This document shows, piece by piece, positions 49,686 to 58,444 of a stretch of DNA of 64,000 nucleotides. Source of the stretch: Vicinamibacteria bacterium (lineage in GTDB: Bacteria; Acidobacteriota; Vicinamibacteria; Vicinamibacterales; UBA8438). How positions within the stretch are numbered: position 1 is the first letter of the stretch; each line of letters starts with the position of its first letter. Made by a program: the position numbers and the translations under genes. A model generated the notes under the pieces. The model ran no database searches and was not told the origin of the DNA. It worked only from the letters and a program-made list of their open reading frames with translations. The DNA lies in NCBI GenBank assembly GCA_022820825.1, contig JAJEEU010000024.1:62001-126000 (forward strand), written 5' to 3'.

Positions 49686-51209
49686 TCACCGCCCCCTCGG
49701 CGTGGCGGGCAGCGATATATCGTAGCGGTTCAACCAGTTGGTGAGCGTCTGGTAGCTCGGGAGGCCGATCAGCTCGGCGGCGCGGGTCTTGTTGCCGTTC
49801 GCTTCGGCGAGCGCGCGTTCCAGGTAGTGGCGGGCCATGTCCGCCATGAGTTCCGGGAGATCCAGGCCGTTGCCGAGCGGCCGGCCGAGGAGGTCGGCGG
49901 AGTCGCTCCGCACCGTCTGGAGCAGCTCCTCGCGCACGTCGTCGCCGCCGACGACGGCGTGGGGTGACCACAGCGCGAGGCGGTCGATCGTCGCCTGGAG
50001 TTCCCGGACGTTGCCCGGCCAGGCGTGGCGCAGCAGAAGGTTCCTTGCCTGGGGAGAAAGGGTCTTCTGTTCCGCACTCGGCTGGTCGGCGAACTTGCGG
50101 TTGGCTGCGGCCAGGAAGTGGTCGATCAGCGGGGTCAGGTCGCCGGGCCGCTCCCGGAGAGGCGGCAGGCGGATGACGCCGGTGGCGAGCCGGTAGTACA
50201 GGTCTTCGCGGAACCGGCCAGCTTCCACTTCGGCGCCCAGGTCGCGGTTCGTGGCGGCGATGATCCGAACGTCGACCGGGATGGGCTTGTCCGAGCCCAG
50301 CCGCCGAGCGGTCTTTTCCTGCAGCGTGCGGAGGATCTTGACCTGGGCCGCGAGCGGCAACTCGCCGATCTCGTCCAGGAACAGCGTTCCGCCGCTCGCC
50401 GCCTCGAAGTGGCCGGTGCGCGCGCGGTCGGCGCCGGAGAACGCGCCCCGCTCGTGTCCGAACAGCAGTGATTCGACGAGTCCTTCCGGCAGGGCGCCGC
50501 AGTTCACCTCCTCGAACCGCCCGCGCCGCCGCCGGCTGTCGGCATGAATGGCGCGCGCGAACAGCTCCTTGCCGGTGCCCGATGCGCCTTCGATCAGCAC
50601 GGTGACATCGTGCGGCGCCACGCGGCGCGCGCGGGCCTTGGCCCGCTCCATCAGGGGGCTTCTGCCGATGATCCCGTCAAACTCGGGCGATGCGGGCGGC
50701 AGGCTGTCGATAAGTCTCTCGAGCTTGTCGTCGGCGTCGCGCAGTAGCGCCGGCACGTACTCCGCGGCGATGTCGAATGGCACGGAGACCGTCCTGACGC
50801 CGGTCCGCTCGTGAGACTGGATGAGCTCGGCGGGGTAGCGCGTCTTGGCCAGCAGCACCCACACCGCCTGCATGGCAGGCGTGCCGGGGCTCACGTGCAC
50901 GGTCAGGTCGGCCTCGGCGCCGTACGTCTCCCGCGCAAATTCCATTGCCCGTACTGCGGCTGCATGTATGGCGCCATAGTCGGTGGGGTCGCGCAGAGGT
51001 TCGAAGCGGAGGTGCACCGGCGGCGCGCCGGTCTCCTCGAGCCACGTGTTGTAGGCGCTGTTACTGGCCTGCGGATAGTTCGAGAGGAGCACCAGCCCGT
51101 CGAGCTCGCGGGCGGCGACGGCGCTTGCGATGGGACCGCGACCTGATCGCCGGCCGCTGGCGCAGTCGAGATCCGTCTGGCCGATCCAGGCGAGCAGAAC
51201 GCAGGACAT
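49686..51209 (-). CDS. sigma-54 activator with N-terminal RtcR/CARF-like sensor domain
   Basis: This 507-residue bacterial enhancer-binding protein has three parts. Residues 1-165 resemble RtcR/CARF-type sensors (VLLSNYPQASNSAYNTWLEE, DLTVHVSPGTPAMQAVWVLL, ELIQS). The central AAA+ domain has EGASGTGKELFARAIH, GHERGAFSGA (the sigma-54 contact loop, Ser instead of the usual Thr in GAFTGA), GGTLFLDEIGELPL and RHAWPGNVREL. A Fis-type helix-turn-helix (KTRAAELIGLPSYQTLTNWL) ends the protein. CARF domains bind cyclic nucleotides or 2',3'-cyclic-phosphate RNA ends. I chose the ATG at 51209, six bases after TACTAT. No rtcA/rtcB genes are present. Confidence 0.85.
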   Translation of the reverse strand: MSCVLLAWIGQTDLDCASGRRSGRGPIASAVAARELDGLVLLSNYPQASNSAYNTWLEETGAPPVHLRFEPLRDPTDYGAIHAAAVRAMEFARETYGAEADLTVHVSPGTPAMQAVWVLLAKTRYPAELIQSHERTGVRTVSVPFDIAAEYVPALLRDADDKLERLIDSLPPASPEFDGIIGRSPLMERAKARARRVAPHDVTVLIEGASGTGKELFARAIHADSRRRRGRFEEVNCGALPEGLVESLLFGHERGAFSGADRARTGHFEAASGGTLFLDEIGELPLAAQVKILRTLQEKTARRLGSDKPIPVDVRIIAATNRDLGAEVEAGRFREDLYYRLATGVIRLPPLRERPGDLTPLIDHFLAAANRKFADQPSAEQKTLSPQARNLLLRHAWPGNVRELQATIDRLALWSPHAVVGGDDVREELLQTVRSDSADLLGRPLGNGLDLPELMADMARHYLERALAEANGNKTRAAELIGLPSYQTLTNWLNRYDISLPATPRGR

Positions 51210-51215
51210 CGTTAG

Positions 51216-51243
51216 ATAGTAAAAAACTTCGTGAATATAACAA
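51216..51243 (-). promoter_or_regulatory. sigma-70-type promoter of the sensor/activator gene
   Basis: On the minus strand TTGTTA, a 16-base spacer and TACTAT are followed after six bases by the ATG at 51209. No Shine-Dalgarno sequence is present, so constitutive leaderless expression of the sensor is likely. Confidence 0.5.
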
Positions 51244-51265
51244 GATATTTGTTTGCTGCGCATCC

Positions 51266-51427
51266 ATGCGGACCAACCTCGTGCTGGATGAAGACCTGGT
51301 CCGGGAGGCTCCGGAGCTAACCGTAGCGCGTGGCGTACGCCTGTCGGCGATGCTGCTCGTCAGGGAGCCTCTGGTGGGCTCGCCGCGGACTGATCGGGCT
51401 CGTCCTCCCGCAGGGCCTGCTCGATGA
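51266..51427 (+). pseudogene. VapB-type (ribbon-helix-helix) antitoxin remnant
   Basis: ATG at 51266 opens RTNLVLDEDLVREAPELT, matching the start of VapB antitoxins (MRTNLVLDDDLV-EA). After about 18 residues the match is lost and the frame runs into the 3' end of the acyl-AMP ligase gene on the other strand. No PIN toxin follows. It diverges from the sigma-54 activator across an AT-rich 56-base gap. Confidence 0.6.
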
Positions 51428-54191
51428 ACGTCCGCGACGCGTCGCGCAGGCGGACGATTTCCCGCCAGTCGTCCGACTCGGGGACCAGCGGCTTCCCGAA
51501 GGTCATCTTCATCCGGCCCGGCCATACCAGCACCGTGCCGGCGGGGAAGACGTGGCGCGTGCCGCTGATGGCGACGGGGACGACGGGCAGGCCGGTGTCC
51601 ACCGCGGCGCGGAAGGCCCCCAGCCGGAACGGCAGCAGGCCGCGGGCGCCGGTGAACGTACCCTCGGGGAACACGAACAGGGAGCGGCCCTCCCGCAGCG
51701 GCTCGACAATGGCCGCGGCGTCGTCGATGCGCTGCGCGTGGTCGCGCTTGTCGAGCCTGATGTGGCCCGCCTTGCGGATGGTCGTGCCCACCAGCGGGTA
51801 GCGCACCAGCTTCCCTTTCACCGCAAAGCGGATGTCGGCGTTCAGGACCGCCATGACAACAACCGGGTCCAGGAAGCTCTGGTGGTTGGCCACGTAGACC
51901 GCTGGCTCGGGATGTGAGCCGTCGAGGCCCTTCACATCCAGCCGGCAGCCGGTGAGCGCCACGATCAGCCGCGTCCAGGCGCCGACGAAGCGCGTGGGCC
52001 AGCGGCCGCTCGGGCCCAGGGCGAGAATTACCCACGCCGGCGGGGCGGTCACGAGCAGCAGCAGCCAGACGTAACCGGTGAAGGCGATCCGGAGCAGCCG
52101 CGAGCCCCACGCGCGGCCGCGGGCGAACGCCGAGCGGGCGAACACCCGCGCCCACTGCGCGAACAGCGGAGAGCGGCCGCTGGCGAGCCGTCCCGCGACG
52201 TAGGCGTCCCGTGTGGCCGCGCGGCGGATCTTGCCGCTCGACGTCTTGAGCACCGCCCCTGGCGGCGCGGGCACGACCACGTTCGGCGGGACGCCGAGGC
52301 CGGCCGTGACGCGGTTCGTCACCTCCGTCCTGATGCGCTGCCGCGCCGCCGCGGCCGTCTGGCGCGTCTCGACGACCACCACGAACTGTTCGGTGCCGCG
52401 CGCCGCGTCGCCGACCCCGAACGCCGCCACGCACCCCTTGCGCACGCCCTCGACACCGCTCGCGATCTCCTCGGCCTCGTGCGGGTGCAGGTTGCGGCCG
52501 GCCTTGATGATGATGTCCTTGTCGCGCCCGGTGACGAACAGCTCGCCGTCGGCGATGTAGCCGATGTCGCCGGTCTCGAGCCAGCCGTCGGCGCCGATCA
52601 GGCCGCGGGTGGCTTCCGGGTTGCGGTAGTACCCGGCGGTGGCCGACGGCCCGCGGAACTGCACGCGTCCGGCCCGGCGCTCCGGGACCGGCGCGCCGGA
52701 CTGGTCGACAACGCGCAGCTCGTGCTTCGGGAGCGCAATGCCGCAGGCGACCACGCGCAGCGCGTCGTCGCCGTCCGCGACCGGCTCGGCCCGGCCGTGC
52801 TCCTGGTACGCCGCGCGGTCGATCGTGTCGATCCGCGGGCCGCGCTCGACCGGCGGCACCGCCAGCGCCACCGAGCATTCGGCGAGACCGTAGACCGGGC
52901 ACAGCGCCTCCGGCTTCAGGCCGAGCGGCTCGAAGCGCTTGCGGAAGCGCTCCAGGCTCTCGGGGTGCACGGCCTCCGAGCCGTTCAGCAGGCGGCGTGC
53001 GCTGCTCAGGTCGATGCCCTCCAGCTCGTCGTCGCGGATCCGCGCGCTGCACAGGTCGTAGGCGAAGTTGGGCGCCGGCGACAGCGTGCCCCGGTGATCG
53101 CTGAGCGCCCGGAGCCAGCGGATCGGCCGCGCGAGAAACGCCAGCGGCGACATCAGGATCAGCGGGATGCCCATGTACATGGTGCCCAGCCACGAGCCGA
53201 TCAATCCCATGTCGTGATACAGCGGCAGCCAGCTCACCCCGACGTCGCCGGGCCGCGCGCCGAGACCGTGCTCGATGGCCCGGATGTTGGCGAGCAGATT
53301 CGCGTGGGAGAGCAGCACACCCTTGGGGTTGCCCGTGCTGCCCGATGTGTACTGGATGAGGGCCGGCTCGCCGCCGCCGCGCGCCCCGCGGCCGTAGCGG
53401 ATCCCCGCCGTGCCCCCGGCCGCGGAAAGCGCATCGGGCGTCACGACGGCCGACAGCGACGGCACCTGCGGCACCAGGACGCCGGCCAGCCGCTCAATCT
53501 CGGTGAACGTGATCAGCAGCCGGGCGCCGGCGTTGCGCAGGATGCCCACCTGGCGCGCGGCGTACTCCTCGATGCGGTTGGCGCGCACTGGCGGATAGAG
53601 CGGCACGGGGATGCATCCGGCCAGCAGCGTGCCGAGGAAGGTGGGGAAGAACGCCCGCTCGGTCCGCAGCATGATGGCGACGGTCTCGCGCTGCCCGATG
53701 CGCCGCGCCGCCAGTCCGTTCGCCACGGCCACGGCCGCTTCCCACAGCGCGCCGTACGTGATGGGCGTCTCGGTCCCGTCGTCCTCCCGCAGGTGGATGT
53801 GGCTGCGGTCCGGCGTGCGCGTCGCATGCCACTCGAACGCGTCGATGAGCGTGACGGCCGCGGCGGGCGCCGTGGTCGCGGCGGTTGCCGCCGCCGGTGC
53901 GGCGGCCGGCGTTTCCGCGCGTCCGGCGCTGGTGACGGCGGTGACGAGGTCTGCGGGCGTGTCCGCCTCGACCATGAGCTCGTCGCCGAGCCGCACGTCG
54001 AACGCCTCCTCCAGACGCACCGCCAGCTCCACCCGTTCGAGGCTGCCGATGCCGAGATCCTGCTCCAGGTCGTCGTCCGGGCGCACGCGCCGGTCACTGC
54101 CGCCGCGGAGCTCGCTGACGAACTCGTCGACGAGGTTGAGCACGCGCGCCTGAACCGCTGCGGGCGACGTTGAGGGGGCTGGCGAGGACAT
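51360..54191 (-). CDS. fused ACP - acyl-AMP ligase - PlsC acyltransferase
   Basis: This 943-residue protein has three parts. Residues 10-80 form an acyl-carrier domain with the phosphopantetheine serine in DLGIGSLERVELAVRLEEAF. Residues about 115-680 are an AMP-forming fatty-acyl ligase (IQYTSGSTGNPKGVLLSHAN, SWLPLYHDMGLIG, LLNGSEAV, YGLAECSVAL, DGWLETGDIGYI, KTSSGKIRR). Residues about 730-920 are a PlsC-type acyltransferase (VANHQSFLDPV, HX4D, and FVFPEGTFTGA). The enzyme may load a free fatty acid onto its own carrier and transfer it to a glycerol or other acceptor. The ATG at 54191 follows the cyclophilin genes by 53 bases. Confidence 0.85.
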   Translation of the reverse strand: MSSPAPSTSPAAVQARVLNLVDEFVSELRGGSDRRVRPDDDLEQDLGIGSLERVELAVRLEEAFDVRLGDELMVEADTPADLVTAVTSAGRAETPAAAPAAATAATTAPAAAVTLIDAFEWHATRTPDRSHIHLREDDGTETPITYGALWEAAVAVANGLAARRIGQRETVAIMLRTERAFFPTFLGTLLAGCIPVPLYPPVRANRIEEYAARQVGILRNAGARLLITFTEIERLAGVLVPQVPSLSAVVTPDALSAAGGTAGIRYGRGARGGGEPALIQYTSGSTGNPKGVLLSHANLLANIRAIEHGLGARPGDVGVSWLPLYHDMGLIGSWLGTMYMGIPLILMSPLAFLARPIRWLRALSDHRGTLSPAPNFAYDLCSARIRDDELEGIDLSSARRLLNGSEAVHPESLERFRKRFEPLGLKPEALCPVYGLAECSVALAVPPVERGPRIDTIDRAAYQEHGRAEPVADGDDALRVVACGIALPKHELRVVDQSGAPVPERRAGRVQFRGPSATAGYYRNPEATRGLIGADGWLETGDIGYIADGELFVTGRDKDIIIKAGRNLHPHEAEEIASGVEGVRKGCVAAFGVGDAARGTEQFVVVVETRQTAAAARQRIRTEVTNRVTAGLGVPPNVVVPAPPGAVLKTSSGKIRRAATRDAYVAGRLASGRSPLFAQWARVFARSAFARGRAWGSRLLRIAFTGYVWLLLLVTAPPAWVILALGPSGRWPTRFVGAWTRLIVALTGCRLDVKGLDGSHPEPAVYVANHQSFLDPVVVMAVLNADIRFAVKGKLVRYPLVGTTIRKAGHIRLDKRDHAQRIDDAAAIVEPLREGRSLFVFPEGTFTGARGLLPFRLGAFRAAVDTGLPVVPVAISGTRHVFPAGTVLVWPGRMKMTFGKPLVPESDDWREIVRLRDASRTFIEQALREDEPDQSAASPPEAP

Positions 54192-54244
54192 GGACGACCG
54201 GTTGACGCCGCACGGCTCGCCGCGCGGCGTGCGGTGCGGCTGCG

Positions 54245-54844
54245 TCAGTCCAGACGTCGGATCTGTCTGATGACGATGGGTTCGCGGGGCACGTCGTCCA
54301 GGCCGTTCGCGCGGTGCGTGCGCGTGCGCTCGATCCTGTCGACGACGTCCATGCCGTCGACCACGCGGCCGAATACCGCGTATCCGAATCCGCGGTTGCT
54401 GCGATCCCGGTGGTCGAGGCTGCTGTTGTCCTCCGTGTTGATGAAGAACTGCGCGCGCGCCGAGTTGGGGTCGGCCGTGCGCGCCATGGCCAGCGTGCCG
54501 CGGCGGTTCCGGATCCTGTTCGTGGCCTCGTTCAGGATGCCGCCGCGGAGTCCCTCGGTCTTCGGCTGGAGGTCTTCCGTGTAGCCGCCCCCCTGGATCA
54601 TGAAGTCGCGGATGACGCGATGAAAGATGGTGCCGTCGTAGAAACCGTTCTGCACGTAGGTGAGGAAGTTGACGACCGACACGCGGGCGTCCTGCCGGAA
54701 CAGCTCGACCGTGATGTCGCCCTCGGTGGTCTCGATCACGACCTTGGGATCCGGGGGCGGACCCTGCGGCTCCTGCGCCGCCGCGCCGCTTGCGGGCAGC
54801 GCTGCTAGCAGCAAGGCGCACGTCAGCACGCGGCCTGCGAGCAT
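54245..54844 (-). CDS. secreted cyclophilin-type peptidyl-prolyl isomerase
   Basis: This 199-residue protein has a signal peptide (LTCALLLAALPASGAAAQ) followed by a compact cyclophilin domain: VVIETTEGDITVELFRQDA, YDGTIFHRVIRDFMIQGGGY, ARTADPNSARAQFFIN and GYAVFGRVVDGMDVVDRIE. It catalyses proline isomerisation during protein folding in the periplasm. The core FHR-F-IQGG and the Q-FFIN active-site residues are present. It is the second of two tandem cyclophilin genes, six bases after the first. Confidence 0.92.
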   Translation of the reverse strand: MLAGRVLTCALLLAALPASGAAAQEPQGPPPDPKVVIETTEGDITVELFRQDARVSVVNFLTYVQNGFYDGTIFHRVIRDFMIQGGGYTEDLQPKTEGLRGGILNEATNRIRNRRGTLAMARTADPNSARAQFFINTEDNSSLDHRDRSNRGFGYAVFGRVVDGMDVVDRIERTRTHRANGLDDVPREPIVIRQIRRLD

Positions 54845-54850
54845 GGCGTC

Positions 54851-55417
54851 CTACTTGACCATGGCGCCGGTGATCGTGACCGTCTCGACCGGCACATCCC
54901 CGGCGGCCGTCTGCACGGCCGCGATCTTGTCGACCACGTCCATCCCGTCGGTCACCCTGCCGAACGCGGCGTATCCGAATCCGCGGTCGGTCGTGTCCCG
55001 GTGGTTGAGGAAGTCGTTGTCGACGGTGTTGATGAAGAACTGCGCTGTCGCGCTGTCGACGACGCCCGTGCGCGCCATCGCGATGGTGCCGCGCTCGTTC
55101 AGGACGCCGTTGGCCGCTTCATTCCTGATGGGCGCGCGGGTCGGTTTCTGGCGCATGTCGGCGGTGTGTCCACCGCCCTGAATCATGAACCCCTGGATGA
55201 CGCGGTGAAATATCGTGCCCGCGTAGAAGCCGTCGTTCACGTACTGCAGGAAGTTCTCGACGCTGATCGGTGCCCGGTCCTGGTACAGCTCGATGGTGAT
55301 GTCGCCCATGCTCGTCTGCATGACGACGACGGGATTGTCCTGCGCGGCTGCGGGTTGCGCGGCGGCCGCAATCATGACGAGACAGGCTCCCGCGAGGGCC
55401 AGTGCGCGAAGTGGCAT
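54851..55417 (-). CDS. secreted cyclophilin-type peptidyl-prolyl isomerase
   Basis: This 188-residue protein has a signal peptide (LALAGACLVMIAAAAQPAAAQ) and a cyclophilin domain: VVMQTSMGDITIELYQDRA, YAGTIFHRVIQGFMIQGGGH, ARTGVVDSATAQFFINTVD and GYAAFGRVTDGMDVVDKI. It is a paralogue of the next gene and probably arose by tandem duplication. It opens a minus-strand operon that may include the acyl-AMP ligase fusion. The ATG has GGAAGGAG eight bases before it. Confidence 0.93.
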   Translation of the reverse strand: MPLRALALAGACLVMIAAAAQPAAAQDNPVVVMQTSMGDITIELYQDRAPISVENFLQYVNDGFYAGTIFHRVIQGFMIQGGGHTADMRQKPTRAPIRNEAANGVLNERGTIAMARTGVVDSATAQFFINTVDNDFLNHRDTTDRGFGYAAFGRVTDGMDVVDKIAAVQTAAGDVPVETVTITGAMVK

Positions 55418-55641
55418 GGCGGCGACTCCTTCCGATGACGAACGTTCGGGTCGAGGTGAAGATCCAAATTACGGGATCTCGGGATCCAAAAATTGGAACG
55501 CATGCTGGCCGGCGTGCCCGGTGATCCACCGCGAAAACGCCGGTTTTGCGGGCTTGGCGGCAACGCGCCAGTACGGCCCTGAGTATGCATAAAGAACCTG
55601 AGCCTGTCCAGTCCGGCATGGCGGACTGGACAACGACCAAC

Positions 55642-58398
55642 ATGAAGCTGTTCGAGAAGCTGCGCACCACGCCCGAGTGGGAAGACGCGGACGTCGCCGT
55701 CCGCGCCCGGGCGGTCCGCGATCTCCCGCCCGACGACCTGGAGCTGCTGGTCCGGATCGCCGCTGACGACGAAGACGCCGCGGTGCGGGGCGCGGCCGTG
55801 CAGCGCATCGACGATCTCCAGACGCTGGCGTCGATCCACGGCGCGGAGGCCGATCCGGACGTCAGGGCGGCTGTCCGCGAGAGGGTGCGGGATCTGCTGC
55901 TGGATGAGGAGGTCGAGGCCGGGGTCGACGCCGCCATCGACCTGCTGCCGCCGCGGGACCTGGCTACGGTTGCGCGAGACGCGCCCCTGGCCGAAGTCGG
56001 TCGCGCGGCGCTGTCGCGGCTGGAGGGCGAGAAGCACCTGGCGGCGGTGGCCAGCCGCGCCGGGCACGTGGAGATCGCTGCGGCGGCGCTGGAGCGCATC
56101 GTCGATCCGGAAGCCTTGCAGGCGGTGGCGGTCAAGGCGGAGGAGCGCTCCGTCGCGCTCGACGCTTTCGAGCGGTTGTCGAACGGCCATCTCGATCCGG
56201 ATCTGCTGGAGGTCGTCGCGAAGCGGTCGAAGCAGAAGGCCGTCGCCCGGCGCGCGAAGGCGCTGCTCGCGGAGCAGGAGGAAGAGCACGCGGCGGAGAC
56301 GGCTCCGGACGAAGAGGAGGCTCCCCGGCCCGTCGCCGCGTCGCCCATCGAGCGGGTGCACGTGGCGGAGTTCGACGAGGAGCGCGCGAAGCGGGCGCAA
56401 CGCGCCGCGGAACGCACCGCGTTGCTGGCCGCCGCCCGCCGCGTCTGCGAGACGATCGAGAAGGTGCCGGGCGCGGAAGCCGCGCAGGCGTTGCCGGGCC
56501 TGCGCGAGGAGTGGGGCGCGCTGCCATGGCCCGCTCCCGAAGCCGGCCCGCCCGCGGGACGGGCAGCGCTCCTGGAGCGCTTCGAGCGCGCGGTGGCCGG
56601 CTGCGAGCAACGCGGCCGACAGTGGGCCGAAGATCAGGCGCAGCTCGAGCGCCTGGAGACGCTCGTCGCGGAGATGGAGCGTGCGGAGCTCGCCGAAGAC
56701 GGCCGGCCGCAGACCTTCTGGCAGCAGTCCGACCAGGATTGGCGTGCCATAGTCGCGGAGTTCCGCGGCCGGTCGATCGTGCGCCGCGAGAGCCGCGAGC
56801 GCCTGGTCGGCCTGGAACGGCGCAAGGCGGAGGTGGATGCCCGGCGGCGCGCCGCGGAAGCCGCGCAGCGCTCGGACGCGGAGCGGCAGGCGCAGGAGAA
56901 TCTCGAGCGGTTCGAGCGGTTGTGCGCCGCTGTCGAAGACGTGGCCGCCTCCGCCACGAGCCAGTTGCCGGCAGCCGAGCGGCAGTTGCGCGCCGCGCGG
57001 CGGGCGCTCGAAGAGTTGCGCGAATCCGATGCCGCGGCGCCGCTGCCCTCCCGCCGCGCGCGCGCCGCGCTCGTGCGGCGCCTGCAACAGGCCCACACGG
57101 CCTTGCTGGGGCGCGTGCGCGAGTTGCGCGACTTTGCCGACTGGAAGCGCTGGGCCAATCTCGGGGTGCGCGAGGAGCTGTGCTCCCGCCTCGAGGCCCT
57201 GGTCGACGAGAAGGACGATGCCGCCGTCGCGAGCCGCTACCGGGAGATCGTCCTCGAATGGCGGCGCACGGCGGACGTGCCGCAGGATCGCGACGCGCCG
57301 ACGCGCGCGCGTTTCGAAGCGGCGCACGAGAAGGTGTATCCGCGCTGCCAGGCGTTTCTGGAAGCGCAGACGGCCGGCCGGGAGCAGAACCTCGCGCGGC
57401 GGATCGCGATCATCGAGGAGGCCGAGCAGCTTGCGTCGTCGACCGACTGGCTGAAGACCGCGCAGCGTATCGCCACGCTCAAGGAGCAGTGGCAGGAGAT
57501 CGGTCCGGTCCCCCGCCAGCAGCAGAAGGAAACGTGGAACCGGCTCCGGACGGCCTGCAACACCTTCTTCCGGCGGCGCAAGGAGGATCTGGACACGCGG
57601 AAGAAGGCGTGGGCCCGCAACCTCGAGTTGAAGGAGGCGCTGATCGCCCGTGTCGAGGCGCTGGCGACGGCGGGCAACGGCACGTCGCCGGCCGAGCAGG
57701 TGCGGCAGGCGCAGGCGGAGTGGAAGACGATCGGTCCGGTGCAGCGCAAGCGGTCGGATGCGGTCTGGCAGCGGTTTCGCGCGGCTTGCGACGCCGTGTA
57801 CGGCAGCATCCATGCGGCCGAGCACGCGGAGGCGGCCGGCAAGGTGGCCGCGCGCGAGCAGATCTGCGGCGAGCTGGAGGCGCTGCTGCCGGCCGGCGAC
57901 GCGCCGGGCGAACCGCCCGCGCAGCTCGCGGAGACCGTGCGCGACCTCCGGCAGCGGTGGCGGCAGGCGCCGGAGGTGCCGCAGGCCGTCGGACGGCGGC
58001 TGGCGGCCCGCTTCGGTAGCGGCATCAACCGCGTCATCGCCGTCTGGCCCGCCGCCTTCCGCGGCACCGATCTCGATCCGGACCGTCAACTCCGGCGGCT
58101 GGAGGCACTGTGTGCACGGGCCGAGACGCTGGTCGGGGACGACACGGAGCCGAGCGCGTCCCCTGCCGAGATCCTCGCGGCGCGCTGGCGGGAGGCCCTC
58201 GCGAGCAACCTGATGGGCGCCCGGGTCGACGAGGCCAGACGGCGCCGTTCCACGCTGGAGGAGCTCCGCCGCCTCCAGGCGGAGCGGCGCAGGCTCGGCC
58301 AGATTCCGGGCGCCGAGGCGCAACGGCTCGCGCAGCGCTTCCAGCAGGCGTGCGACCGCCTGTCCAACGCGACGCAGGGACAGAGCCGGGCCGGCTGA
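55642..58398 (+). CDS. DUF349 repeat protein
   Basis: This protein of about 918 residues is nearly all alpha-helical. The N-terminal 220 residues form HEAT-like repeats (VRARAVRDLPPDDLELLVRI, AVRGAAVQRIDDLQTLASI). The C-terminal half holds DUF349 repeats, clearest in IATLKEQWQEIGPVPRQQQK and WKTIGPVQRKRSDAVWQRF, with long coiled-coil stretches rich in Arg, Glu and Ala. The function is unknown. The start is uncertain: ATGs at 55585 and 55618 are in frame, but MKLFEKLR at 55642 best matches family starts, and no Shine-Dalgarno sequence decides it. Confidence 0.75.
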   Translation: MKLFEKLRTTPEWEDADVAVRARAVRDLPPDDLELLVRIAADDEDAAVRGAAVQRIDDLQTLASIHGAEADPDVRAAVRERVRDLLLDEEVEAGVDAAIDLLPPRDLATVARDAPLAEVGRAALSRLEGEKHLAAVASRAGHVEIAAAALERIVDPEALQAVAVKAEERSVALDAFERLSNGHLDPDLLEVVAKRSKQKAVARRAKALLAEQEEEHAAETAPDEEEAPRPVAASPIERVHVAEFDEERAKRAQRAAERTALLAAARRVCETIEKVPGAEAAQALPGLREEWGALPWPAPEAGPPAGRAALLERFERAVAGCEQRGRQWAEDQAQLERLETLVAEMERAELAEDGRPQTFWQQSDQDWRAIVAEFRGRSIVRRESRERLVGLERRKAEVDARRRAAEAAQRSDAERQAQENLERFERLCAAVEDVAASATSQLPAAERQLRAARRALEELRESDAAAPLPSRRARAALVRRLQQAHTALLGRVRELRDFADWKRWANLGVREELCSRLEALVDEKDDAAVASRYREIVLEWRRTADVPQDRDAPTRARFEAAHEKVYPRCQAFLEAQTAGREQNLARRIAIIEEAEQLASSTDWLKTAQRIATLKEQWQEIGPVPRQQQKETWNRLRTACNTFFRRRKEDLDTRKKAWARNLELKEALIARVEALATAGNGTSPAEQVRQAQAEWKTIGPVQRKRSDAVWQRFRAACDAVYGSIHAAEHAEAAGKVAAREQICGELEALLPAGDAPGEPPAQLAETVRDLRQRWRQAPEVPQAVGRRLAARFGSGINRVIAVWPAAFRGTDLDPDRQLRRLEALCARAETLVGDDTEPSASPAEILAARWREALASNLMGARVDEARRRRSTLEELRRLQAERRRLGQIPGAEAQRLAQRFQQACDRLSNATQGQSRAG

Positions 58399-58430
58399 CG
58401 GTCCGCGGCGGCCGTCCGTTCCCATGCCGC

Positions 58431-58436
58431 TACAAT
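58431..58436 (+). promoter_or_regulatory. -10 box TACAAT for a leaderless lhr transcript
   Basis: TACAAT lies eight bases before the ATG at 58445 and no ribosome site intervenes. Confidence 0.45.
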
Positions 58437-58444
58437 GACCCTTG

